From positions 1-42,873 of the forward strand of contig CALEDI010000222.1 in NCBI GenBank assembly GCA_937949535.1: a stretch of 42,873 nucleotides of DNA. Reading direction: 5' to 3'. A model generated the notes under the pieces. That model did not search any database. It was given only the letters and a program-made list of their open reading frames with translations, and was not told where the DNA came from. The translations under genes and the position numbers were made by a program. This document shows, one piece after another, positions 16,234 to 23,065 of the stretch; within the stretch, counting starts at the first letter, position 1; each line of letters begins with the position of its first letter. Source of the DNA: an uncultured Lewinella sp. GTDB lineage: Bacteria; Bacteroidota; Bacteroidia; Chitinophagales; Saprospiraceae.

Positions 16234-17274
16234 TTATAAAAAATCTACGTCAACCTCGTAAGGGTACGTGATCAGGTAGTTCATGGCTTCGTCGATGGGG
16301 AAGCCCTCGAAGACAATCTTGTACAACATTTCAGTAATAGGAACCCGTAGGCGCAGGTTCTTCGCTAGGTGGCGGGTGATCATTAGCGTCCTTACACCTT
16401 CGGCGAGTTCTTGGCTAGTACTGCGGACGTCCTCCAAGCGCTCACCAGAACCCAACCGGTAGCCAAAGGTATAGTTGCGGCTTTTGCTGGAGGTTGCGGT
16501 CGCAATCAGGTCTCCAACGCCGGCGGTGCCGAAAAAGGCGCGGTTGTCGCTGCCGAGTGCTTTACCGAAATGGATCATTTCGTGGAGGCCGCGCGTAATC
16601 ATAATGGCCTGAACATTTTTGCCAAGCCCATGGCCCTTCAAAATGCCTGAGCCTAGAGCGATTACGTTTTTCAGCACGCCTGCCAGCTCTGCGCCGAGTA
16701 CGTCGTGGGTAGAAAAAACGTGTAGCTGGCCCGAAGACAATACTTCTTTAGACCGATTGATCACCTCATCGAATTTACTAGCAATAACCGACCCACAGGG
16801 CTGGCCATCGAGCAATTCGCGCGCAAGGTTAGGCCCAGAGAGCGCACCCGTACGAACAACGACGCTTTCCTGAAGGATCACCTCCGTCATGGTATGTACT
16901 TGCTTGCGGTCTACGCCCAGTTTCGGGATGTCTTCAAGGTCTACCCCCGTAATGTCGAACCCTTTGGTGCCGTGCAGCAATACATGGCTGGGCTCTAGGT
17001 AAGGTGTTACGGATTTCATCATCGCCCGAAAACTGTTGGATGGTACGATGGGGAGGATCAGTTGGCAGCGTTTGGTAATTTCTTCCAAATCGTTCAATAC
17101 CGTTACCCTATCATGTAGGGGCACGCCGAAACGAACGCGGTTTTGGGCCAGTTCTTTAACCAACTCTGGGTTGCGGCTATAAACCAGTACGTCTGTATTG
17201 AGGGCAAGAAGATTGGCCATGGCTGTCCCGAAAGAGCCAGCGCCTATAATCCCGACGGGTTCCTTTTTGGGCAT
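16234..17274 (-). CDS. gpsA: NAD(P)H-dependent glycerol-3-phosphate dehydrogenase
   Basis: The 346-residue product begins with a Rossmann dinucleotide-binding motif (GIIGAGSFGTAMANLLA). It also has the family signatures LHGTKGFD (about residue 102), SGPNLAREL (about 147) and the catalytic lysine region LAGVLKNVIALGSGI (about 195-210). The enzyme reduces dihydroxyacetone phosphate to sn-glycerol-3-phosphate for phospholipid synthesis in the cytosol. Length is slightly above the usual 330-340. It is the first gene of a likely operon with yfhO. A 22-bp inverted repeat lies just upstream between it and the S4 protein gene. Confidence 0.95.
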   Translation of the reverse strand: MPKKEPVGIIGAGSFGTAMANLLALNTDVLVYSRNPELVKELAQNRVRFGVPLHDRVTVLNDLEEITKRCQLILPIVPSNSFRAMMKSVTPYLEPSHVLLHGTKGFDITGVDLEDIPKLGVDRKQVHTMTEVILQESVVVRTGALSGPNLARELLDGQPCGSVIASKFDEVINRSKEVLSSGQLHVFSTHDVLGAELAGVLKNVIALGSGILKGHGLGKNVQAIMITRGLHEMIHFGKALGSDNRAFFGTAGVGDLIATATSSKSRNYTFGYRLGSGERLEDVRSTSQELAEGVRTLMITRHLAKNLRLRVPITEMLYKIVFEGFPIDEAMNYLITYPYEVDVDFL

Positions 17275-17312
17275 GGGGTAGGAGATTGCTGGGGCGTAAG
17301 GTACGGTTATTA

Positions 17313-17441
17313 GTCTTGTGGTCGCTACCGCACGGCATAGGCATGGATGCTCGCTTCGCCCGTGCGGCTCGTTTTTTTGTGGTTTTTGTTTTTATGTGCC
17401 TTGTGTGTTCAAGCTGCCTCGTGCGGTAGCGACTACCAGAC
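17313..17441. repeat. Long-range inverted repeat (22-bp arms)
   Basis: The arm at 17313-17334 (GTCTTGTGGTCGCTACCGCA...) pairs with 17420-17441 (CGTGCGGTAGCGACTACCAG...) at 19 of 22 positions, around 85 bp that includes a T-rich stretch. It fills the gap between the S4 protein gene and gpsA, both on the minus strand. It could be a 3'-end structure or a mobile palindromic element. No gene is seen here. Confidence 0.65.
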
Positions 17442-17448
17442 GACACTA

Positions 17449-17847
17449 CTATTCTTCATCATCAAAAATCTCCCCCTTAAACCGCTCAATGGTTCGCCGT
17501 TCACGTTTGGTGGGGCGGCCTGTGCCTTTTTCGCGGAACTCGGTGCCGGCTTTGCCGACGAACCAGTCTTTGTACTTATTGCGTTCCTCCTCGGGGGTAT
17601 GATCGGTGTAGCAGGTTACGGCGATGGGGGCTCCGACGCGCTTTTCGATGAGCTTCAGGACTTCATACTCGAGGTTGAAACCGTTTTTTTGTACCGTTAC
17701 GCGGTCTCCGACGGAGACGGCAGTGCTGGGCTTTACGGTTTTGTCGTTGATACGGACTTTTCCCTGCCGGACGGTGTCTCCGGCAAGGGTGCGGCTCTTG
17801 AAGATGCGGATGGCCCAGAGCCATTTATCAATGCGTACTTTTTCCAT
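17449..17847 (-). CDS. S4-domain RNA-binding protein (HslR/Hsp15-like)
   Basis: I place the start at the ATG at 17847 (MEKVRIDKWLWAIRIFKSRT), not at the upstream Met of the ORF track, because the S4 domain begins there. The 132-residue product has the S4 fold at residues 2-60 (VRIDKWLWAIRIFKSRTLAG, then VRINDKTVKPSTAVSVGDRV) and a basic C-terminal tail (GRPTKRERRTIERFKGE). This resembles HslR/Hsp15, which binds free 50S subunits carrying a nascent chain, and related Bacteroidota S4 proteins. It is cytosolic. The exact role is inferred from the family. Confidence 0.85.
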   Translation of the reverse strand: MEKVRIDKWLWAIRIFKSRTLAGDTVRQGKVRINDKTVKPSTAVSVGDRVTVQKNGFNLEYEVLKLIEKRVGAPIAVTCYTDHTPEEERNKYKDWFVGKAGTEFREKGTGRPTKRERRTIERFKGEIFDDEE

Positions 17848-17933
17848 ACTCGTAGGTTGGTAAGGTAACGGTTTGAGGGGTAGGGATTGTTTAACCATAG
17901 GGCGGTAAAGGGTAAAGGATTTAGTTAAATAAA

Positions 17934-17964
17934 GCGGCGCGGACGCAGGTGCAAGGAAAGGTTT
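17934..17964 (+). repeat. Dispersed GC-rich motif, left arm of an inverted pair
   Basis: GCGGCGCGGACGCAGGTGCA, followed by AGGAAAGGTTT, pairs with the opposite copy at 18070-18090 (20 of 21 bases), giving an inverted repeat that spans about 155 bp. Confidence 0.7.
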
Positions 17965-18069
17965 AGAAGCTCGGCGGCCAAGCAGTGTTGGAGGACTTTA
18001 TGAGAGGTCAGGAAACAACGTATTCTTTATAAACCAACCAACAATCTCTCCCTGCTCATAAGTTCCGCA

Positions 18070-18090
18070 TTGCACCTGCGTGCGCGCCGC
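18070..18090 (-). repeat. Dispersed GC-rich motif, right arm of an inverted pair
   Basis: TTGCACCTGCGTGCGCGCCG is the reverse-orientation copy matching 17934-17964. Between the arms there is no gene. Confidence 0.7.
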
Positions 18091-18109
18091 TAAGTTCTCG
18101 GTTGCTTAG

Positions 18110-18143
18110 TTGAACTGAAAACAAGGCAAAACCCCTACCTTTG
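18110..18143 (+). promoter_or_regulatory. Bacteroidota-type promoter, start codon almost at the transcription start
   Basis: TTG at 18110-18112 and TACCTTTG at 18136-18143 match the -33/-7 pattern TTG-N(17-23)-TAnnTTTG, with a 23-bp spacer. The ATG pair of the next gene begins only 5 bp past the -7 box, so the mRNA is probably leaderless or nearly so. Confidence 0.65.
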
Positions 18144-18148
18144 TATTG

Positions 18149-18919
18149 ATGATGAAAACGCTACTTTATACCAGCCTATTGGCAGTTTGCCTCCTAGCCG
18201 CCTGTGACGAAGAGGCCGCTCCGCCCCGAGATTTTTCCGAAGACCTCGCCTACTTCCCACTTGAGCTAGACCAGCCAAAATTCTACGCACTAGACAGCAT
18301 CGTACTGTTCAATACCGTGCAGGGCATCGTCTACGACACCGCCCGCCTAGAAGTCCGCGAAACCCTCGTAGAGCGTTTCGAAGCCGCCGACGGCACCGAA
18401 ACCTACCGAGGAGAACGCTGGGATCGCCGCCTACCAAACGGCACTTGGCGCTTCCAACAAACCTACACCATGAGCCGCTCCAACCTGCGCGCTACCCGCA
18501 ACGAAGACAACCTGAGCTTCACCAAACTCGTCTTCCCCCTAACCGAAGGCAAACGATGGGATGGCCATACCGCTTTCGATGACACCCGCGAATTCGTCAT
18601 CGGCGGTGAGTTCGTCAGCATCTACCAAGACTGGGATTATCGTTACACCGCTACCGACAACCAGATCGCGGCCGGCTCCGCCGCCCTAAACATCGACGGT
18701 GCAGTCCTCGTTGAGCAAGATGTTACCGATAACCTCATCACGCAAAGCATCGCCTACGAAATCTACGCCCCAAACATCGGCCTCGTAGAACGTTTCATCG
18801 ATGCCCGCCGTACCCAATGCCGCGTCTGCTGCAACGTCAACACCGAACAATGCAGCTCCCTACCCTGGGACGAAAAGGCCGAGAAAGGCTTCATCCTAAA
18901 AGAAACGTTCATCAGGTGA
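18149..18919 (+). CDS. Hypothetical lipoprotein
   Basis: The track begins at a TTG; two ATG codons follow at 18149 and 18152, and either is a better start. The product of about 256 residues has a lipoprotein signal (KTLLYTSLLAVCLLAACDEE, lipobox Cys near residue 20). A mature domain of about 235 residues follows, rich in beta-strand patterns (ETYRGERWDRRLPNGTW, FVSIYQDWDYRYTATDNQIA). Three cysteines cluster near the C terminus (CRVCCNVNTEQC). I do not recognise the family; short lipoproteins of this type are frequent in Bacteroidota. It probably sits on the periplasmic face of a membrane. A 7-bp repeat array starts directly after its TGA, separating it from rimM. Confidence 0.7.
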   Translation: MMKTLLYTSLLAVCLLAACDEEAAPPRDFSEDLAYFPLELDQPKFYALDSIVLFNTVQGIVYDTARLEVRETLVERFEAADGTETYRGERWDRRLPNGTWRFQQTYTMSRSNLRATRNEDNLSFTKLVFPLTEGKRWDGHTAFDDTREFVIGGEFVSIYQDWDYRYTATDNQIAAGSAALNIDGAVLVEQDVTDNLITQSIAYEIYAPNIGLVERFIDARRTQCRVCCNVNTEQCSSLPWDEKAEKGFILKETFIR

Positions 18920-19090
18920 CAAGTTGCAAGTTGCAAGTTGCAAGTTGCAGGTTGCAAGTTGCAGGTTGCCGTGTAGCATGCGTGATAGGCAACCCGCAAC
19001 CCGCACCCTGCAACCTACACCCTGCAACTTGCAACCCGCAACCTGCACCCCGCAACCTGCAACTTGCAACTTGCAACCTGCAACCTCCAA
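18920..19090. repeat. Array of 7-bp repeats, two opposed halves
   Basis: Units read AAGTTGC/AGGTTGC from 18920 to about 18970, then a short unique centre, then CTGCAAC/TTGCAAC units to 19090, with some CCCGCAAC variants. The two halves are complementary and could form a long imperfect hairpin. The array starts at the first base after the lipoprotein stop codon and ends 3 bp before the rimM start. Confidence 0.9.
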
Positions 19091-19093
19091 CTT

Positions 19094-19600
19094 ATGAACC
19101 TAATAGAAATCGGCTGGACCGGCAAACCACACGGCCTAAAAGGAGAAATAAAACTCCGCATCCAAGAATTTTACGAAGACGACCTCTTCGCCTCCACCTC
19201 TGTCTTGATTGGTGACCCGCCGATACCGTACTTTGTGGAGCAGCTACGCGCCGGTGGCGCAGTGATCGGTAAGTTCGAGACCCTAGACTCTCGCGAAGCT
19301 GTTGCGCTGCTGGCCGGCAAACCTGTCTGGCTCATGGCCTCCCAGGTCTCTGCCGTAGCCGAACCCGAAGACGATACGCCTTGGGAAGCACTGGTCGGTT
19401 ATTCTATCCGTGCCGAAGGCTACCCGCTTTTAGGCCCAATCACGGGCATCATGGACCTGCCCCAACACTACCTCGCAGAAATGAAACACGGCGGTAAAGA
19501 CATTCTTGTCCCCATCCATGAAGACCTCATTACTGGCGTAGAAGAGGACGCTAAAGTGCTGGAAATGGTACTGCCGGAGGGCCTGCTGGACCTCGGTTAG
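19094..19600 (+). CDS. rimM: Ribosome maturation factor RimM
   Basis: The ORF track starts inside the repeat array; the real start is the ATG at 19094 (MNLIEIGWTGKPHGLKGEIK), which gives a 168-residue protein of normal size. The N-terminal RimM domain shows the GKPHGLKGEIKL motif, and a PRC-barrel domain follows (about residues 90-165; TPWEALVGYSIRAEG, HGGKDILVPIHEDLI). RimM binds ribosomal protein S19 and helps mature the 30S head. In many bacteria rimM lies with rpsP, trmD and rplS; here none of these is adjacent. The upstream neighbour is the hypothetical lipoprotein, 174 bp away across the repeat array. Confidence 0.93.
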   Translation: MNLIEIGWTGKPHGLKGEIKLRIQEFYEDDLFASTSVLIGDPPIPYFVEQLRAGGAVIGKFETLDSREAVALLAGKPVWLMASQVSAVAEPEDDTPWEALVGYSIRAEGYPLLGPITGIMDLPQHYLAEMKHGGKDILVPIHEDLITGVEEDAKVLEMVLPEGLLDLG

Positions 19601-19805
19601 ACTAATGTCAGGTTTGGAACTGGTTGGGATGTTGTAGGTCGAATGTATACTTTAGTCTAACGCAAGGTTTGGATGTCGGACGTTTTGAGGCCCTGAAGCG
19701 TACTCAGGACCTCGAAGCGTTTATTTCTGCCTCTGACGAAGTCGAGGTAGAAATAATCCTTTGAGCGTCCGGCGCTTATGGGCATACCTCACGTTAAGTC
19801 TAACG
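19597..19805. repeat. Small non-coding element with terminal inverted repeats, copy 2, plus an extra end-like piece
   Basis: The reverse complement of 19660-19794 matches copy 1 at 13580-13685 over about 80 bp, including the internal hairpin (ATTTCTACCTC side). It carries an extra segment of about 27 bp with its own small hairpin (CTGAAGCG...TCAG). The ends are ACGCAAGGTTTG and CATACCTCACGT. Flanks share AGTCTA (19654-19659 and 19797-19802). A further end-like sequence, TTAGACTAATGTCAGGTTTG, at 19597-19616 overlaps the end of rimM. The region lies between the convergent genes rimM and ribE and has no ORF. Confidence 0.65.
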
Positions 19806-19820
19806 TCCCGAAACACACGT

Positions 19821-20417
19821 TTACTTCGGCGCATAAGCCGCCATCTGCCGCGCAATGTACTTTCCGATGATGTCGAACTCTAGGTTCACCTTCACCCCAG
19901 GGGCTAGAGCGTTGAAATTGGTATGCTCGTAGGTGTAGGGGATGATGGCAACTTTGAAGGTATCGTCTACCGGCGCTACCACCGTCAAGGAAACACCGTT
20001 GATGCAAACGCTGCCCTTGTCAACCAACAAGGTTTCCGGACTGAGTGCATACCTAAAGGTGAAGTACCAGCTACCTCCGGCTTCTTCTACGGCGAGGCAC
20101 TCGCCGATGGTGTCTACGTGGCCCTGCACGATGTGCCCGTCTAGCCGAGCACCGGCCATCATGGCCCGCTCTAGGTTGACGGTATCGCCGGTTTCCCAGT
20201 CGCCGAGGCGGGTACGGTCTAAGGTCTCCCGGATGGCCGTAACGGTGTGGGTGCCTTCGGCCAGCGCGACTACCGTTAGGCAAACGCCGTCGTGGGCTAG
20301 GCTTTGGTCTATCTTCAATGCTCCACTGATCGGGGAAGCTACGGTGAAGTGGACGTTGTCCGCTTCGCGCTCGATGTGCGTGATGGTGCCTGAGGCTTCG
20401 ATTATTCCGGTGAACAT
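19821..20417 (-). CDS. ribE: Riboflavin synthase, alpha chain
   Basis: The 198-residue product has the hallmark start MFTGIIEASGTI and two lumazine-binding half-domains. The first is at about residues 1-95 (SLAHDGVCLTVV) and the second at about 96-190 (GHIVQGHVDTIGE, then KGSVCINGVSLTVV). The enzyme converts two 6,7-dimethyl-8-ribityllumazine molecules to riboflavin and a pyrimidine in the cytosol. Length is normal. No other riboflavin genes are nearby. No FMN-riboswitch-like structure was recognised upstream, where only about 46 bp separate it from the GH31 gene end. Confidence 0.95.
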   Translation of the reverse strand: MFTGIIEASGTITHIEREADNVHFTVASPISGALKIDQSLAHDGVCLTVVALAEGTHTVTAIRETLDRTRLGDWETGDTVNLERAMMAGARLDGHIVQGHVDTIGECLAVEEAGGSWYFTFRYALSPETLLVDKGSVCINGVSLTVVAPVDDTFKVAIIPYTYEHTNFNALAPGVKVNLEFDIIGKYIARQMAAYAPK

Positions 20418-20463
20418 ATTTTTTGGATCAGATAGTCAAACAGTGATGTGGTCCGTTTTGGAC

Positions 20464-22995
20464 TTATGCACCAATTATGATTTCTTTGAAATCAATGGGT
20501 ACATTCAGCACAACAGCCCGTTTGCCGTAAAAGATGCCAGCAGTAATCCGTTTTCCGTCTAGGGTAAAGCTGGTAGGTGGTTGGGTGAGGCCAACGAGTC
20601 TGATTTGGGCGGTACGGAAGCTTGCGTTGTAATCACCTACGATGGTTTGCGTGATGGTGGCTTTCTTTGCTGTGCGCTTAATGGCGTAGGTGCGCTCGGT
20701 GTATTGCTCGGCTTCGTAGCCGTAGCCTTCGCCCGCGTCCCAATAGAAAGTGCTGCTGCCTTCTTTGGCTAAGAATACGCTGAGTTCTAGGTTTGAAAGC
20801 TTACGCATTTCGGCAGTGTTCTGTACTACGTCTACCGTTGGGAGGGTTGCGCCAGCACGTACGAATACAGGGATACGGCTTTTCTTGACCTTGGCCGTGA
20901 TTGTTTTTTTGCCTTGATGGAGTTCGCCGGTCCAGAAATCGTACCATTCGCCTTTGGGTAGGTAGACCTGCATTTTGGTGATGCCTTGCTCCAGCACGGG
21001 CGCGACCATGAGGTCTTCGCCGTAGAGGAATTGATCGCCAAATTTGAGGCAGTTAGCGTCCGTTTGGTCGTAGAAGAATAGGTTGCGCAGTACGGGCTTA
21101 CCGGTCTTGAGGTGCTGGCGGAAGCTGCTGTAGAGGTACGGCAACAGCTGGTACCGCATCTCGATGGCCTTGCGGTTGTACTTGGTGTGGGTTTTGCCGT
21201 GTACCCAGGGTTCTTGGTCTTGGCGGTTTTCTTCTTCGGCTTTCTTCACGGCGTCGGCTTCTGCTTCGGCGGCTCCGTCGGCGTTGTTGCCCATGCTGTG
21301 GACGCGCATGACGGGGTGGAAAACGGCGAGCTGTAGCCAGCGGGTCATCATCTCCGGCGTGGGGTTGTCTACGAAGCCGCCGATGTCGGTACCTACCATG
21401 CTGTAGCCGCTGATGGCCATGCGGATGCACTGGCTGTTGGCGATCTGGAGGTGTTCCCAACTGGCGATGTTGTCTCCCGTCCAGAGGGCAGCGTAGCGCT
21501 GCCCACCGCTGAAGCTGGCCCTGCCGAGCAGGAAGGGGCGCTTGGCGGGTTTCAGGGCCTTGAGGCCGTCGTAGCTGGCCCGCGTCATCTGCATGCCGTA
21601 GATGTTGTGGGCTTTTTTGTGGTTGGTGGGCTCGCCGTCGTAGTCGTGGCGAACGTCTGGCGGAAAAGAGAGGTGGTTGACCTTGAACATCGCCGGTTCG
21701 TTCATGTCGTTCCAGAAACCACTGACGTCTTGGTCTACGTAGAGTTCTTCATAGAGCGGCCCCCACCAGTCGCGCACGTAGGGGTCGGTGAAGTCTGGCC
21801 AGACACATTCTGGCGGCCATACTGGCCCAACCATCAGCTCGCCAGAACCCCGACGACAGAAGACGTCTTCTTCTATACCGTCGGCGTAGACGTGGTAGTT
21901 TTCATCGACTTTGATGCCCGGGTCGATCATGACGACGGTATGGAAGCCGTCTTTTTTTAGGTCTGCGATCATTCCCTTGGGGTCGGGGAAGTGTTCTTTG
22001 TTCCAGGTGAAGCAGCGGTAGCCGTCCATGTAGTCGATGTCGAGGTAGAGCGCATCGCAGGGGATCTTCTTGTCGCGGAAGGTTTGGGCGAGCTCTCGGA
22101 CGCGGCTTTCGGGGTAGTAGCTCCAGCGGCACTGGTGGAAACCCATCGCCCAGAGGGGCGGGAGTTCGGGCATTCCGGTTAGGTGGTGGTAGCGGGCGGC
22201 TACGTCGTCTAGCTGGGGGCCATTGATGAAGTAGTAATCGAACTCTCCGCCGTCGGCCCAGATGGTGGTCAGGTTGTCTTTGCGGCTGTTGAAGTCGAAG
22301 TGGGTCTTGAAGGTATTGTCCAGAAAGATACCGTAGGCGGCTCCCTCCCGAAGGCCGTAGTAGAACGGTATACTACGATAGATCGTCTTGTGCTGGCGGC
22401 CGAAGGCGAAGGAGTCTTCGTTCCAGTTGGCCCAGTCGGAGCCTTGCAGGTTGGTGTCCCAAGCTTTGTCGCCGAGGCCGTAAATGGCTTCCGATTTGTC
22501 GGTTTTTAGCTGGATGCGAACTTGCTCCAAGCCCCGGTTTAAGGTACTGCGGCCGTAGAACGGGGCGGCAAACTCGTGGACTACCTTGCCGGTCTGTTTG
22601 TCGGCAATCGTCACCTGCCCATCGGCTTTAGAGACTTCGATTTCTAGGGCGGCGGTGGTGATGAGGTAGTGCGTTTTTTGCTCCTTCATCCCCACCTTTG
22701 CATCCTGCGGCCGCGCCTGCTCATCTACAGCATAGCTGAAATCACGTCCAGGCGCGCCAACGGTGAAGCGCACCCGAACGACCGAGTCGCTCCGTATTTC
22801 GAGGCGCAACTGCGCTTTTCCTTCGGTCTTTACCACGAAGTTGCGCTTACCTTCCTGCGTTATACCAGTAATTTTTCCGGTAGTATACTCGTAGTAAACA
22901 TCCTTGAACCGATCAGTACCAACGGCGTCGGATTCCTTGGTCATTTGCGCATCCGGAGCGTAGGGGAGTGGGGTCTTTTTCTTAAGCTTAGCCAT
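20464..22995 (-). CDS. Glycoside hydrolase family 31 (alpha-glucosidase-like)
   Basis: The track start lies in the 7-bp repeat; I use the ATG at 22995 (MAKLKKKTPLPYAPDAQM), giving 843 residues. An N-terminal beta-sandwich (about 1-230) leads into the GH31 (beta/alpha)8 barrel. Key motifs are DALYLDIDYMDGYRCFTWN (about 320), FWNDMNEPAMF with the nucleophile Asp near residue 429, VGTDIGGF near 536 and HPVMRVHS. C-terminal beta domains follow. No signal peptide is seen, so it should be cytosolic, hydrolysing alpha-glucosides such as maltodextrins. Oddities: an Ala/Glu/Lys-rich insert of roughly 25 residues (DGAAEAEADAVKKAEEENRQ) sits just before QEPWVHG, and a GC-rich dispersed motif lies within the N-terminal coding region. 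Confidence 0.9.
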   Translation of the reverse strand: MAKLKKKTPLPYAPDAQMTKESDAVGTDRFKDVYYEYTTGKITGITQEGKRNFVVKTEGKAQLRLEIRSDSVVRVRFTVGAPGRDFSYAVDEQARPQDAKVGMKEQKTHYLITTAALEIEVSKADGQVTIADKQTGKVVHEFAAPFYGRSTLNRGLEQVRIQLKTDKSEAIYGLGDKAWDTNLQGSDWANWNEDSFAFGRQHKTIYRSIPFYYGLREGAAYGIFLDNTFKTHFDFNSRKDNLTTIWADGGEFDYYFINGPQLDDVAARYHHLTGMPELPPLWAMGFHQCRWSYYPESRVRELAQTFRDKKIPCDALYLDIDYMDGYRCFTWNKEHFPDPKGMIADLKKDGFHTVVMIDPGIKVDENYHVYADGIEEDVFCRRGSGELMVGPVWPPECVWPDFTDPYVRDWWGPLYEELYVDQDVSGFWNDMNEPAMFKVNHLSFPPDVRHDYDGEPTNHKKAHNIYGMQMTRASYDGLKALKPAKRPFLLGRASFSGGQRYAALWTGDNIASWEHLQIANSQCIRMAISGYSMVGTDIGGFVDNPTPEMMTRWLQLAVFHPVMRVHSMGNNADGAAEAEADAVKKAEEENRQDQEPWVHGKTHTKYNRKAIEMRYQLLPYLYSSFRQHLKTGKPVLRNLFFYDQTDANCLKFGDQFLYGEDLMVAPVLEQGITKMQVYLPKGEWYDFWTGELHQGKKTITAKVKKSRIPVFVRAGATLPTVDVVQNTAEMRKLSNLELSVFLAKEGSSTFYWDAGEGYGYEAEQYTERTYAIKRTAKKATITQTIVGDYNASFRTAQIRLVGLTQPPTSFTLDGKRITAGIFYGKRAVVLNVPIDFKEIIIGA
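22695..22717 (-). repeat. Dispersed GC-rich motif inside the GH31 gene
   Basis: CCTTTGCATCCTGCGGCCGC followed by GCC is nearly identical to the intergenic copy at 30629-30657 (reverse orientation). It encodes QARPQDAKV near residue 95 of the GH31 protein. The coding sense is not an Ala/Pro linker, so simple codon bias is a poor explanation. Confidence 0.6.
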
Positions 22996-23026
22996 TTGTT
23001 GGGGTATTGGGTGGCAAGGTAGTAAT

Positions 23027-23063
23027 AAGTTGCAACCTGCAACCTGCAACTTGCAACCTGTGC
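23027..23063 (-). repeat. Short array of 7-bp repeats
   Basis: Five or so TGCAACC/TGCAACT units lie between the DUF547 gene stop and the GH31 start. On the minus strand the array begins within a few bases of the DUF547 stop codon, as with the two larger arrays. Confidence 0.8.
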
Positions 23064-23065
23064 AA

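Noticed and set aside
18817-19215. 132-aa plus-strand ORF across the lipoprotein end and rimM start
   Set aside because: Mostly translated repeat array; overlaps two well-supported genes in other frames.
23043-23049. Track start codon of the GH31 gene inside the repeat
   Set aside because: Residues before MAKLKKK are repeat-derived and not family-like; the ATG at 22995 is a better start.
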